Assembly (NCBI RefSeq): GCF_001544695.2
Contig: NZ_FCOM02000004.1
Coordinates: 186,001-250,000, forward strand
Reading direction: 5' to 3'
DNA: 64,000 bases
Source: Caballeronia arvi
GTDB lineage: Bacteria > Pseudomonadota > Gammaproteobacteria > Burkholderiales > Burkholderiaceae
Shown: positions 43,841 to 52,595 of the stretch, piece by piece
How the letters are laid out: every line of letters begins with the position of its first letter
Position numbering within the stretch: the first letter of the stretch is position 1
Position numbers and translations under genes: made by a program
Notes under the pieces: generated by a model
The model's database searches: none
The model's input: the letters and a program-made list of their open reading frames with translations, nothing else
What the model was told of the DNA's origin: nothing

Positions 43841-45028
43841 AGAAAAACGCGGCCAGACGCACATCACCAACGGAACCAGCGCGATCGCGGCGCCTGCGAA
43901 AAAAGTCATCGACGCGCCGTTGCGGTCCCAGATCCAGCCCGCGATCGCGCTCGACAACACCATACAGACGCCGCTCGCGAGATTGAACACGCCGAATGCG
44001 GTGCCGCGCAACGCGGGCGGCGCGGATTCGGCGACCATCGCGGCGAGAATGCCCTGCGTGAAGCCCATGTGAAGTCCCCACAAGGCGACGCCCGCGAACA
44101 GCGCGAGCATCGATGTGCCGGTTCCGAGCAGCAGATCGGCTGCGATCAGCAGAACGAGCCCGCACGCGAGCAGCGCGCGCGGGTTCCATCGATCGGACAA
44201 CACGCCGACCGGATAGGCGCTTAGCGAATACGTGACGCTCATCACCACCATCACGGCCGGAATCCACGCGAGGCCGAGCCCGGCCTGCTGCGCGCGCAGC
44301 ACGAGAAACGCCTCGCTGAAGCGGGCGAGTGTGAAGGTCGCGCCGATCGCGACGACATACCAGTAGCGCCCGCTAAATTCGCGTATCGAATTCCAGTGCA
44401 TCGGCGAGCGAAATGCGCCTGGCGCATCCGCCCGTTCGGGTTCGCGAACGCCGAAGAACAGGACGGCGACCGCGATGAGCGCCGGCGCCGCCGCGAACCA
44501 CAGCACCGTGCGAATCTGGTCGGACAGCGCGAGCATCAGCACAATCGCGAGCAACGGTCCGGCGAATGCGCCGATGGTGTCCATCGACTGCCGCAGGCCG
44601 AAGCAGGCGCCGCGGATTTCCGGTGGCGCGACATCCGCGACGAGCGCATCGCGCGGTGCGCCGCGAACGCCCTTGCCGACGCGGTCGAGCAGACGCGCGG
44701 CCGCGACCACGGCGGGCGTATCGGCGAGTGGAAACAGCGGCTTGGTCAACGCCGCGAGCCCGTAGCCGAAGAGCAGCAAGCCCTTGCGCCGGCCGAGCCA
44801 ATCGCTGAGCGAGCCGGAAAACACCTTGACGATCATCGCAGTCGCTTCGGCCGCCCCTTCGAGCGCGCCGAGCGCGGTGACGCTCATGCCCATCGTCGTC
44901 ACGAGGTAGATCGGCAGCAGCGCATGCACCATCTCGGACGACAGGTCCATGAAGAGACTGACGATGCCGAGCGCCCAGACAGTGCGGGGGATCGGAGTTC
45001 GTCTTGTCGGAGCGGGATTGGAGGTCAT
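43823..45028 (-). CDS. MFS transporter
   Basis: A 401-residue major facilitator with twelve predicted helices. The loop 2-3 motif GSLSDWLGRRKGLLLFGYG and DRVGKGVRGAPRDALVADVAPPEIRG are characteristic of a drug/metabolite-exporter branch of MFS proteins common in Proteobacteria. The start at 45028 (MTSNPAPTRRT) is preferred; the frame upstream to 45088 runs into the terminator. It is downstream of the garD terminator on the same strand, so it is likely expressed on its own. Substrate is unknown. Confidence 0.85.
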   Translation of the reverse strand: MTSNPAPTRRTPIPRTVWALGIVSLFMDLSSEMVHALLPIYLVTTMGMSVTALGALEGAAEATAMIVKVFSGSLSDWLGRRKGLLLFGYGLAALTKPLFPLADTPAVVAAARLLDRVGKGVRGAPRDALVADVAPPEIRGACFGLRQSMDTIGAFAGPLLAIVLMLALSDQIRTVLWFAAAPALIAVAVLFFGVREPERADAPGAFRSPMHWNSIREFSGRYWYVVAIGATFTLARFSEAFLVLRAQQAGLGLAWIPAVMVVMSVTYSLSAYPVGVLSDRWNPRALLACGLVLLIAADLLLGTGTSMLALFAGVALWGLHMGFTQGILAAMVAESAPPALRGTAFGVFNLASGVCMVLSSAIAGWIWDRNGASMTFFAGAAIALVPLVMCVWPRFSSRPAP

Positions 45029-45070
45029 CGGCTCGGACTTGCCCGGAGAGTGGATCCAGTTCCATAGTGC

Positions 45071-45107
45071 AAAAAAATTGCCCCGCATCGATTGAGGCGG
45101 GGCAATT
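45071..45107 (-). terminator. Strong rho-independent terminator of garD
   Basis: Read on the minus strand, an 11-bp perfect stem (AATTGCCCCGC at 45076-45086 with GCGGGGCAATT at 45097-45107, 10-nt loop) is followed by seven T (complement of 45071-45077). It lies about 28 bp after the garD stop. The clearest intrinsic terminator in the window. Confidence 0.92.
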
Positions 45108-45134
45108 GTCCTGCTTTGAACAGCACGCGTCGAA

Positions 45135-46727
45135 TCAGGTCACCGGCGCCGGATTGAACAGCACTAGCGCGTTATGCAGCTTGAGCGCCTCGGCCTTCGT
45201 CTGCTTCTTGCCGCTCGCGACATCGAGCATGAGCCGGAAAAGCTCCCAGCCCACATCGGCGATGGTCGCTTCGCCCGTTGCGATGGTGCCCGCGTTCACG
45301 TCCATCAGATCGTGCCAGCGGCGCGCGAGATCCGAACGCGTCGCGACCTTGAGCACGGGCACTTCGGCGAGGCTGTACGGCGTGCCGCGCCCCGTCGTGA
45401 ACACATGCAGGTTGATGCCCGCCGCCAGTTGCAGCGTGCCGCAGATGAAATCGCTCGCGGGCGTCGCCGCATAGATCAGGCCCTTCTGCTTCACCTTCTC
45501 GCCCGGCGACAGCACGCCGGAAATCGCCGAGCTGCCCGACTTGACGATGGACCCCATCGCCTTCTCGACGATGTTCGACAGTCCGCCCTTCTTGTTGCCC
45601 GGCGTCGTGTTCGCGCTGCGATCCGCGCCGCCGCGCTTCAGATAGTCGTCGTACCACTGCATCTCACGGATGATCGCCTGCGCGACTTCGCCGTTCGCCG
45701 CGCGCGCCGTCAGTTGCGCAACGCCGTCGCGCACTTCCGTCGTTTCCGAGAACATCACGGTCGCGCCCGCGCGCACCAGCAGATCGGTCGCGAAGCCGAC
45801 GGCCGGATTCGCCGTCAGACCGGAAAACGCATCGCTGCCGCCGCACTGCACGCCGACGACCAGATCCCCCGCCGAACACGTCTCGCGGCGGCGATTGTTC
45901 AGGCGCTTCAGATGCATCTCGGCCATGTGCATGATCGAGTCGATCATCGACGCGAAGCCGACATGCGATTCATCCTGCAGCACGACTGCGCCGCCGTTGT
46001 CGTCGTGCGTGTTGTCGCCGATATCGGCCACGTCTTCCGTTTCCGCCGATGCCGCCGCGATCGGGATCGTGCCCGGCGGCATCAGGCGCTCCGGCTGCAG
46101 CTTCTCGCAGCCGAGCGACACCATCATCACTTCGCCGCCGAAGTTCGGGTTCAGCGAGATATTGCGCACGGTGCGGATCGGCACCATCGCGTCGGGCGCG
46201 TCGATGGCCACGCCGCAGCCGTAGGTGTGGCCGAGACTCACGACATCGTCGACATTCGGATAGCGCGGCAGCAGTTCCGCCTTGATGCGCGTCACGGCGT
46301 GCTGCACCACGTCCGCCACGCATTGCACGGTCGTCGTGATCGCGAGGATGTTGCGCGTGCCGACCGAGCCGTCCGCGTTGCGATAGCCCTCGAACGTGAA
46401 GCCTTCCAGCGGCGATTCGTCCGGCGCCTTGATCGTCGCCATCGGCAGATCGTGCAGTTCGGGCGGCGTCGGCATGCGCGTGACGTGCTCGTTGATCCAG
46501 CTTCCCTTCGGCAGCGCTTTCGTCGCGTAGCCGATCACCACGTTATAGCGGATCACCGCGTCGCCTTCCGCGAGATCTTTCAGCGCGACCTTGTGACCCT
46601 GCGGCACGCGCTCGCGCAGCACGAGGCCGTCGGCGAACGTGGCGCCTTCGCCGAGACCGCCGTCGTTCACGACGATCGCGACGTTGTCGTCCGGATGGAC
46701 ACGGATATAGAGGGGAGACTGATTCAT
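45135..46727 (-). CDS. garD: Galactarate dehydratase (UxaA/GarD family)
   Basis: A 530-residue dehydratase converting D-galactarate to 5-keto-4-deoxy-D-glucarate. The N-terminal SAF domain begins at [18 protein letters not shown]; the catalytic part has [58 protein letters not shown] and [15 protein letters not shown], typical of GarD/UxaA proteins that use Fe or another divalent metal. The ATG at 46727 follows AAGGA. It is divergent from kdgD, the next pathway step, with three shared operator repeats between. Confidence 0.93.
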   Translation of the reverse strand: MNQSPLYIRVHPDDNVAIVVNDGGLGEGATFADGLVLRERVPQGHKVALKDLAEGDAVIRYNVVIGYATKALPKGSWINEHVTRMPTPPELHDLPMATIKAPDESPLEGFTFEGYRNADGSVGTRNILAITTTVQCVADVVQHAVTRIKAELLPRYPNVDDVVSLGHTYGCGVAIDAPDAMVPIRTVRNISLNPNFGGEVMMVSLGCEKLQPERLMPPGTIPIAAASAETEDVADIGDNTHDDNGGAVVLQDESHVGFASMIDSIMHMAEMHLKRLNNRRRETCSAGDLVVGVQCGGSDAFSGLTANPAVGFATDLLVRAGATVMFSETTEVRDGVAQLTARAANGEVAQAIIREMQWYDDYLKRGGADRSANTTPGNKKGGLSNIVEKAMGSIVKSGSSAISGVLSPGEKVKQKGLIYAATPASDFICGTLQLAAGINLHVFTTGRGTPYSLAEVPVLKVATRSDLARRWHDLMDVNAGTIATGEATIADVGWELFRLMLDVASGKKQTKAEALKLHNALVLFNPAPVT

Positions 46728-46778
46728 TCTGACGAATCCTTGTGCAAACACACCGCGCGGGCTGCGGCTTGGAGTTAT

Positions 46779-46884
46779 GTCATCCTACAACATAGACGGT
46801 CACAATTGCTTAGTATTTACCCGTATTCATTGATTTCAAAGCGTTAAAGCGGTTGTCTGATGACAGACTGTGTTGTACGATGAC
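46779..46884. promoter_or_regulatory. Three GTTGTNNGATGAC repeats, probable aldarate operator
   Basis: Between garD and kdgD the motif GTTGTNNGATGAC occurs three times: on the minus strand near 46779-46792, and on the plus strand at 46852-46864 and 46872-46884, the last two spaced by 20 bp. The middle copy contains the dyad TGTC-TGAT-GACA. The size and symmetry fit a GntR/FadR-type regulator dimer, as used for galactarate/glucarate genes in related bacteria. No such regulator is in the window. Binding is inferred. Confidence 0.7.
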
Positions 46885-46931
46885 TTACGAGATCGGCAAT
46901 CGCCGGTCGCCGAACACGAGACCCCATCACC

Positions 46932-47849
46932 ATGACGACACCGCAAGAACTGAAGCAAATCGTTTCCGAAGGCCTGCTCTCCTTCCCCGTGACGGACTTC
47001 GACAGCCAAGGCAACTTTCGCGCGGACACGTACGCGGAGCGCCTCGAATGGCTGGCTCCGTACGGTGCTTCGGCGCTGTTCGTCGCGGGCGGCACGGGCG
47101 AGTTCTTCTCGCTGACGCAACCCGAATATTCGCAGATCGTGAAGACGGCGACCGAAGTGTGCCGCGGCAAGGTGCCGATCCTCGCGGGCGCCGGCGGCCC
47201 GACGCGCACGGCCATCGCGTTCGCGCAGGAAGCCGAGAAGCAAGGCGCGCAAGGCGTTCTGCTGATGCCGCACTACCTGACGGAAGCCTCGCTGGACGGC
47301 ATCCGCAATCACGCGGAAGAAGTGTGCAAGGCCGTGCCGAACATGGGCGTCATCATCTACAACCGCGCGAATTCGAAGCTCAACGCCGACATGCTGGAAC
47401 AGCTCGCAGAAAGCTGCCCGAACCTGATCGGCTTCAAGGACGGTGTCGGCGAAATCGAAAACATGGTGACGATCCGCCGCCGCCTGGGCGACCGCTTCTC
47501 CTACCTCGGCGGCCTGCCGACGGCTGAAGTCTACGCAGCCGCCTACAAGGCGCTGGGCGTGCCGGTGTACTCGTCGGCGGTGTTCAACTTCATCCCGAAG
47601 ACGGCGATGGAGTTCTACCGCGCGATCGCCGCCGAAGATCACGCGACGACCGGCCGTCTGATCGACGAATTCTTCCTGCCGTACCTGAAGATCCGCAATC
47701 GCAAGGCGGGCTACGCGGTGTCGATCGTCAAGGCGGGCGCGACGCTCGTCGGCCACAGCGCGGGCCCGGTGCGTGCGCCGCTGACCGATCTGACCGGCGA
47801 AGAGATGGAACAGCTCGACGCGCTCATCAAGAAGCTCGGCGCGCAGTAA
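46932..47849 (+). CDS. kdgD: 5-Dehydro-4-deoxyglucarate dehydratase
   Basis: A 305-residue DHDPS-superfamily lyase that dehydrates and decarboxylates 5-keto-4-deoxyglucarate to 2-oxoglutarate semialdehyde. GGTGEFFS (53-60), Y143 in IIYNR and the Schiff-base lysine K169 in GFKDG are seen. The start [23 protein letters not shown] is typical of KdgD. It acts directly after GarD; the semialdehyde is then oxidised to 2-oxoglutarate by an enzyme not in the window. Confidence 0.95.
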   Translation: MTTPQELKQIVSEGLLSFPVTDFDSQGNFRADTYAERLEWLAPYGASALFVAGGTGEFFSLTQPEYSQIVKTATEVCRGKVPILAGAGGPTRTAIAFAQEAEKQGAQGVLLMPHYLTEASLDGIRNHAEEVCKAVPNMGVIIYNRANSKLNADMLEQLAESCPNLIGFKDGVGEIENMVTIRRRLGDRFSYLGGLPTAEVYAAAYKALGVPVYSSAVFNFIPKTAMEFYRAIAAEDHATTGRLIDEFFLPYLKIRNRKAGYAVSIVKAGATLVGHSAGPVRAPLTDLTGEEMEQLDALIKKLGAQ

Positions 47850-47868
47850 GCGAAATCGCAGGAGACAC

Positions 47869-47918
47869 GCGAAGCGTGCTTCGCGCATGAGGGCCGCCAT
47901 CGGCAACACAGGCGGCCC
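47869..47918 (+). other. Intercistronic hairpins between kdgD and gudP
   Basis: Two inverted repeats lie in the 97-bp gap: GCGAAGC-GT-GCTTCGC (47869-47884) and GGGCCGCC (47891-47898) with GGCGGCCC (47911-47918) around 12 nt. There is no T-run. They may stabilise kdgD mRNA or lower read-through into the transporter gene. Confidence 0.55.
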
Positions 47919-47946
47919 TTCGTGCATCAGATTCAGGAGGAAGGCC

Positions 47947-49302
47947 ATGTCGATGAGCCGCGCCGCGAATCCCGCGGACGTCATGAAGCGCACCCGCGTG
48001 CGCTATCTCATTCTGTTGCTGATCTTCGTGATCACGACGTTCAACTACGCGGACCGCGCGACCTTGTCCGTGACCGGCTCGGCGATGCGCGCCGAATTCG
48101 GTTTCGATGCGATCCGCATGGGTTACATCTTCTCGGCGTTCAGCTGGGCGTATGTGCTGTCGCAAGTGCCCGCGGGCTGGCTGCTCGACCGTTTCGGCGC
48201 GCGGCGCGTGTATGCGGCGAGCATCTTTCTGTGGTCGCTCTTCACGCTGCTGCAAAGCTCGATCGGCCTGCTCGGCAGCGCGGCGACCGCGGTGACGGCG
48301 CTTTTCGTGCTGCGCTTCGCGATGGGCGCCGCCGAAGCACCGGCGTTTCCGGCCAATGCGAAAGTCGTCGCGAGCTGGTTCCCGACGCAGGAACGCGGCA
48401 CGGCATCTGCCATCTTCAATTCGGCGCAGTATTTCGCGGCGGTGGTCTTTACGCCGTTGATGGCGTGGCTCACGCATGCGTTCGGCTGGCATCACGTGTA
48501 TATCGTGATGGGCGTCGCGGGTCTCGTGCTCGCGCTCACGTGGCTTTCCGTGATGAAGAATCCGGCGGATCATCCGCGCGTGAACAAGTCCGAGCTCGAC
48601 TACATTGAGGAAGGCGGCGGGCTCGTGCAGGGGCATCAGCGCTCAGGCGGCGCAGCGCGCGCGTCGGGCAATCGTGTGGGCTGGCCGATCGTGAAGCAAC
48701 TGCTGACCAACCGCATGCTGCTCGGCGTGTATCTCGCGCAATACTGCATCAACGTGCTCACGTATTTCTTCCTGACGTGGTTCCCGATCTATCTCGTGCA
48801 GGCGCGTCACATGACGATTCTGCAGGCGGGATTCGTCGCGTCGCTGCCCGCGATCTGCGGCTTCACCGGCGGCGTGCTCGGCGGCGTGATCTCCGATGGC
48901 CTCATCCGCCGCGGCAAGTCGCTGACGTTCGCGCGCAAGCTGCCGATCGTTGGCGGGATGCTGCTGTCGTCGTGCATCATCGGCTGCAATTACGTCGATA
49001 CGGACTGGGTCGTGGTCGCGCTGATGTCGCTCGCGTTCTTCGGCAAGGGCATCGGCGCATTGGGCTGGGCCGTGGTCGCGGATACGTCGCCGAAGGAAGC
49101 CATCGGGCTGTCCGGATCGATCTTCAACATGTTCGGCAACGTGGCGGGTATCGTGACGCCGATCGTGATCGGCTATCTGGTCGCGCAATCGGGCTCGTTC
49201 AACGGCGCGCTGGCGTTCGTCGGCATCAATGCGCTGATCACGGTGTTCAGTTATCTCGTGATCGTGAAGGACATCAAGCGCGTGGAACTGCGGCAGGTCT
49301 GA
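47947..49302 (+). CDS. gudP: Glucarate/galactarate MFS transporter (GudP family)
   Basis: A 451-residue anion:cation symporter of the MFS. NYADRATLSVTGSAMRAEFGFDAIRMGYIFSAFSWAY is the conserved GudP/phthalate permease start (it lies in the first helix and loop), and the LDRFGARRVY motif follows helix 2. The start at 47947 has a strong AGGAGG; an upstream in-frame extension is discarded. It lies downstream of kdgD and imports the aldarates used by GarD-KdgD. A long Gly/Arg-rich central loop separates helices 6 and 7. Confidence 0.93.
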   Translation: MSMSRAANPADVMKRTRVRYLILLLIFVITTFNYADRATLSVTGSAMRAEFGFDAIRMGYIFSAFSWAYVLSQVPAGWLLDRFGARRVYAASIFLWSLFTLLQSSIGLLGSAATAVTALFVLRFAMGAAEAPAFPANAKVVASWFPTQERGTASAIFNSAQYFAAVVFTPLMAWLTHAFGWHHVYIVMGVAGLVLALTWLSVMKNPADHPRVNKSELDYIEEGGGLVQGHQRSGGAARASGNRVGWPIVKQLLTNRMLLGVYLAQYCINVLTYFFLTWFPIYLVQARHMTILQAGFVASLPAICGFTGGVLGGVISDGLIRRGKSLTFARKLPIVGGMLLSSCIIGCNYVDTDWVVVALMSLAFFGKGIGALGWAVVADTSPKEAIGLSGSIFNMFGNVAGIVTPIVIGYLVAQSGSFNGALAFVGINALITVFSYLVIVKDIKRVELRQV

Positions 49303-49329
49303 GCACTACGTTTCAATCGATGATGTGAG

Positions 49330-49357
49330 AAAGGCAACCTTTGGAGGTTGCCTTTTT
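49330..49357 (+). terminator. Rho-independent terminator of kdgD-gudP
   Basis: AAAGGCAACC (49330-49339) pairs with GGTTGCCTTT (49346-49355) around TTTGGA and runs into a T-tract (49353-49357). The A-rich left side makes it usable from the opposite strand too, where the DUF2322 gene ends 6 bp away. Confidence 0.88.
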
Positions 49358-49362
49358 CGCTT

Positions 49363-49695
49363 TCAGCTTGCCTGAATCACGTCGATGCGCAAGGCCTCGC
49401 CGCCATCGGCGACCGCGAGCAGTCGATCCACGTTCGGATGCGCGCCCGGCCGATTGCGCGCATCGGCGGTATGTTCGGCGAACACGGCGAGACCGTGCTC
49501 GGCAGCCTTGGCGTCGAGCGTGCCGAATGTCTGCTTCAGATAGTGATAGACCGCGAGCGAGCCCTGCTTGCCCGGCTTGTTCTCGATGCTCGCGACGACT
49601 TCGCCTTGGCCGTCGACCAGATCGATGCGCTCGATACCGTCGATGGCAGGCATCTGCGCGAGGTTGTCCTTGAATACGTTGCTCGGCTGGATCAC
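49363..49695 (-). CDS. DUF2322 family protein
   Basis: A 110-residue soluble protein of a conserved but uncharacterised proteobacterial family. Recognisable parts are FKDNLAQMPAIDGIERIDL, VASIENKPGKQGSLAVYHYL, and AEHTADARNRPGAHPNVDRLL. The start is set at GTG 49695, which has GGAG 6 nt upstream; a GTG at 49707 is also in frame but has no ribosome site. It shares the terminator region with gudP and is divergent from the binding-protein gene. No function can be given. Confidence 0.75.
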   Translation of the reverse strand: MIQPSNVFKDNLAQMPAIDGIERIDLVDGQGEVVASIENKPGKQGSLAVYHYLKQTFGTLDAKAAEHGLAVFAEHTADARNRPGAHPNVDRLLAVADGGEALRIDVIQAS

Positions 49696-49770
49696 GAAAA
49701 GCTCCACGTTATGAGTGTTGATTCGGGGTGCCGTATCTTAGCGGATCGTCCGCCGGTCTTCGGCTCGACG

Positions 49771-49792
49771 CTCATATCGATAGCGCTCGATA
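49771..49792 (+). promoter_or_regulatory. Dyad upstream of the MetQ-like gene
   Basis: TATCGA (49775-49780) and TCGATA (49787-49792) form an inverted repeat with a 6-nt spacer, in an AT-richer patch about 70 bp before the start. Possible operator or promoter. No SAM riboswitch-like structure is evident to me. Confidence 0.3.
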
Positions 49793-49857
49793 TTATTTGT
49801 CGCGCCGCATGCGGACCTCTAGCATCAGGGCTCTTTCCACTGATGACGTCCGCATTC

Positions 49858-50697
49858 ATGAAGCTCTCTACGCCAATCAAATCCGCGTTTCTTTCGCTAC
49901 TGCTCGCATGGGGCGTGGCGAGCGTGCAGCCCGTCGAGGCGGCCGACAAGACGATTCGGGTCGGCATCATGTCGGGCGAAGACGAAGATGTCTGGCGCGC
50001 GGTCGCGGCGAATGCGGCGAAGCACGGCATCACGGTCAAGGTCACGACTTTCTCCGACTACACCCAGCCGAACGAAGCGCTCGCGCAACACGATCTCGAC
50101 GCCAATTCGTTCCAGCACAAGCCCTATCTCGATGCGCAGATCCAGGCGCGTCATTACGACATCGTGCCTGTCGGCTTCACGTATGTGCAGCCGATCGGCC
50201 TCTATTCGCGCAAGGTCAAGTCCGTGGCGGACCTGCCGCAGAACGCGGCCATCGGCGTGCCGAACGATCCGAGCAACGAAGGCCGCGCGCTGCTTCTGTT
50301 GCAGGCCAACGGCGTGATCAAGCTGCGCGACGATGTCGGCCTGCTGCCGACCGCGCGCGATATCGCGAGCAACCCGAAGCACGTGCAGATCAAGGAACTC
50401 GATGCGGGCATCGTCGGACGCGCGATCGGCGATCTCGATGCGGCCGTCGTCAACACCGACTGGGCGATCAAGGCAGGCATCAAGATTCCGCAGGAACGCA
50501 TCGCGCAGGAAAAGGTGCCGGGCAATCCGTATCGCAACTTCATCGCCGTGAATGCGAAGGATGCGCAGGCGCCGTGGGTCAAAGCGCTCGTCGACAGCTA
50601 TCAGCAGGCGAACGTCGCTTCGACGATCCTGACCGTGTATCACGGCGCGACGCTGCCCGCGTGGGAAGGCGCGCCGCAGATTGCTCAGGGCAAATAG
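49858..50697 (+). CDS. MetQ/NlpA-family ABC substrate-binding protein (orphan)
   Basis: A 279-residue periplasmic binding protein. The signal peptide from 49858 (MKLSTPIKSAFLSLLLAWG, cut after VEA) lacks a lipobox cysteine, so it is soluble rather than a lipoprotein like E. coli MetQ. Family motifs are TQPNEALAQHDLDANSFQHKPYL, LYSRKVKSVADLP, GVPNDPSNEGRALLLLQ and DAAVVNTDWA. An ATG at 49843 is in frame as an alternative start. No metN/metI genes are present. Ligand is probably methionine or another amino acid. Confidence 0.87.
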   Translation: MKLSTPIKSAFLSLLLAWGVASVQPVEAADKTIRVGIMSGEDEDVWRAVAANAAKHGITVKVTTFSDYTQPNEALAQHDLDANSFQHKPYLDAQIQARHYDIVPVGFTYVQPIGLYSRKVKSVADLPQNAAIGVPNDPSNEGRALLLLQANGVIKLRDDVGLLPTARDIASNPKHVQIKELDAGIVGRAIGDLDAAVVNTDWAIKAGIKIPQERIAQEKVPGNPYRNFIAVNAKDAQAPWVKALVDSYQQANVASTILTVYHGATLPAWEGAPQIAQGK

Positions 50698-50699
50698 GA

Positions 50700-51191
50700 T
50701 CAGCACGGCACGATCGCGCTTGCGAGCGCGATCGTGCCGCCTTCGATGACACGCGCCGTGATGCCGCCGAAACCGCGCACCGCGTTATAACCGCCCACGC
50801 CGAATGTCTCTTCCATGCGCGAGCAGGGATGACATTCGCCGCTCGCTTCGAGCACCGCATCGCCGATATGAAAGCGCCGGTCTTTCAGCGCGTTCAGATT
50901 GATGCCCGATGTGACGATATTGCGGCGCAGATCGCCGGGCGAAACATCGTCGAGCCCGAGATGGCTCGCGATCGCGCGCAGGCTTTCCGCTTCGATCAAC
51001 GTGACCTGCCTGTTGCCGTCCTTGCGGCTGTAGTGATCGCCGTCGAGTCCGAAGCCCGCCAACGCAATCGCCGATTCGACCACCTGAAGCGGCGCGCGAC
51101 GCGACACGCGCAAGCCAACCCACACGACACGGCCCGGTCGAACGGGCGCGGTCATGAGGCGGGCAAGCGGAGAATCGGGATTGAGCGGCAT
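50700..51191 (-). CDS. MOSC-domain protein
   Basis: A 163-residue MOSC-domain protein (molybdenum cofactor sulfurase C-terminal type). GLDGDHYSRKDGNRQVTLIEAESL and LRRNIVTSGINL are typical, and the conserved cysteine is in SGECHPCSRMEE, as in YiiM-like proteins. MOSC proteins use a cysteine to bind the cofactor or transfer sulfur. It precedes no molybdoenzyme gene here. It is convergent with the binding-protein gene, and its last codons form a large hairpin. Confidence 0.88.
   Translation of the reverse strand: MPLNPDSPLARLMTAPVRPGRVVWVGLRVSRRAPLQVVESAIALAGFGLDGDHYSRKDGNRQVTLIEAESLRAIASHLGLDDVSPGDLRRNIVTSGINLNALKDRRFHIGDAVLEASGECHPCSRMEETFGVGGYNAVRGFGGITARVIEGGTIALASAIVPC
50706..50739. terminator. 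Fifteen-base-pair hairpin inside the end of the MOSC gene
   Basis: CGGCACGATCGCGCT (50706-50720) pairs perfectly with AGCGCGATCGTGCCG (50725-50739) around TGCG. It begins 8 bp after the MetQ-like stop and lies within the final codons of the MOSC gene. It can act as a terminator for the plus-strand gene while being coding on the other strand. No T-run. Confidence 0.7.
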
Positions 51192-51202
51192 GGCACCGAG
51201 AT

Positions 51203-51496
51203 TTACATGAGTTCGCCCGCGAGGATGAGCAATTCGCGATTCGATGCCCGGAGCGCAAACTCCTTCGCTTCCTGATACGCGGGGTCTTCATAGCAGGCAA
51301 TCGCCGCTTCATGCGAAGGAAACTCGACGACGAGCACGCGTTGCGTCTCGCGCTGCTCCTTCAGCACGGAAGCAGCATCGACGGTTTTCAGCTTTGCCTG
51401 ATACTTCTCCGCGATGGGCGCCCACAGCGCGCCGTATGCCTGCTGCGCGTCTTTATCCGTGACGCTGCTGCCGAGAACGATCCAATAGCCTTTCAT
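51203..51496 (-). CDS. DUF1330 family protein
   Basis: A 97-residue ferredoxin-fold protein of the DUF1330 family: MKGYWIVLGSSVTDKDAQQAYGALW, then RVLVVEFPSHEAAIACYEDPAYQEA and LILAGE. The ATG at 51496 has GGAGGAAACCC upstream. It lies between the hydroxyproline dehydratase and the MOSC gene on the same strand. No enzymatic role is established for the family. Confidence 0.85.
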   Translation of the reverse strand: MKGYWIVLGSSVTDKDAQQAYGALWAPIAEKYQAKLKTVDAASVLKEQRETQRVLVVEFPSHEAAIACYEDPAYQEAKEFALRASNRELLILAGELM

Positions 51497-51528
51497 GGGT
51501 TTCCTCCGGGAAAAGAACGTCGAGCCGC

Positions 51529-52536
51529 TTATCGAACGAGGAAACCATACGTCAGCGGATCGCGCTCGTCCACGATCCAGTTGGCAAAGCCGCAAACATA
51601 GGCGTTGCCTTCGACCTCCGGAATGACGGCTTCGAAGTCGCCGACTGTCGTCTCACTGAGCACACGTCCCTTGAAGACCGTTCCGATGATCGATTCGTTC
51701 ACGAGCGTCTCGCCTTTGCGCAGTTCGCCGCGCAAATAAAGCTGCGCGACGCGTCCGCCGGTGCCCGAGCCGGTCGGCGAGCGGTCCACTTCGCGGTCGG
51801 CGAACACGCAGCAGTTCGCTTGCGTGGAACCTGGATGCCGGGGCGCGTTGGCAATGATGGTCCCGTAGATGTGGTTGATTTCCGGAATCTCGGGATGCTC
51901 GACCGGGTACGCCTTGTTGGCCGCCTCCTTCACTTCGGCGCCGAACTTGATGAGCGCTTCGACCGACGACTCGCGCACTTCGAGACCGAATGGCGCGCCG
52001 TCGACGTAAAAGTAAAAAGCGCCGCCGAACGCAATATCGCCCTTCACGGTTCCGAAGGACGGCGTTTGAACGGTGACGTCGCGCTTCCAGATGAACGACG
52101 GCACATTCACGAAGCGGACATTGCCGGCGTGCTCGCCGTCCCATTGCACGAACGCTTCGATGAAGCCACACGGCGCGTCGATGCCGACGCGCGTCTCGGG
52201 AATCTGCCGCTGAACCCAGCCCAGTTCGACCGCGGCGGTGGACAGCGCGATCACGCCATGTCCGCAGTGATCGCTGTAGCCCTCGTTGTGCAGGAAGATG
52301 ATGCCGAAGTCGGCGGACGGACTGACCGGCTCGGTGAGATAACCGCCGTACATATCGGCGTGGCCGCGCGGCTCGAACATCAACGCACGGCGAATTTCAT
52401 CGGCGTTTTCCTTGAGCCATGCGCGGCGCTTCACGATGGTGTCGCCGGGCAAGCGGGGCAGTCCGCTCGTCACGATGCGAAACGCCTCGCCTCCGGTATG
52501 GACTTCGACGGTCGAAATGGTGCGCGTAATCTTCAT
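51529..52536 (-). CDS. Trans-3-hydroxy-L-proline dehydratase (proline racemase family)
   Basis: A 335-residue proline-racemase-family protein. The first catalytic cysteine is C91 in SDHCGHGVIAL. The second site reads DRSPTGSGTGGR with T255 in place of the cysteine of racemases and 4-hydroxyproline epimerases. The Cys/Thr pair is the known signature of trans-3-hydroxy-L-proline dehydratases, which give Delta1-pyrroline-2-carboxylate. The next enzyme, a pyrroline-carboxylate reductase, is not in the window. It is downstream of an amidohydrolase, an MHS transporter and a LysR regulator, a proline-derivative uptake and use module. Confidence 0.9.
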   Translation of the reverse strand: MKITRTISTVEVHTGGEAFRIVTSGLPRLPGDTIVKRRAWLKENADEIRRALMFEPRGHADMYGGYLTEPVSPSADFGIIFLHNEGYSDHCGHGVIALSTAAVELGWVQRQIPETRVGIDAPCGFIEAFVQWDGEHAGNVRFVNVPSFIWKRDVTVQTPSFGTVKGDIAFGGAFYFYVDGAPFGLEVRESSVEALIKFGAEVKEAANKAYPVEHPEIPEINHIYGTIIANAPRHPGSTQANCCVFADREVDRSPTGSGTGGRVAQLYLRGELRKGETLVNESIIGTVFKGRVLSETTVGDFEAVIPEVEGNAYVCGFANWIVDERDPLTYGFLVR

Positions 52537-52595
52537 GCGGATCTCGTGGTTGCCCGATGGATATCAATGACCGTAATCGACCCGGTGCTGCAAAG

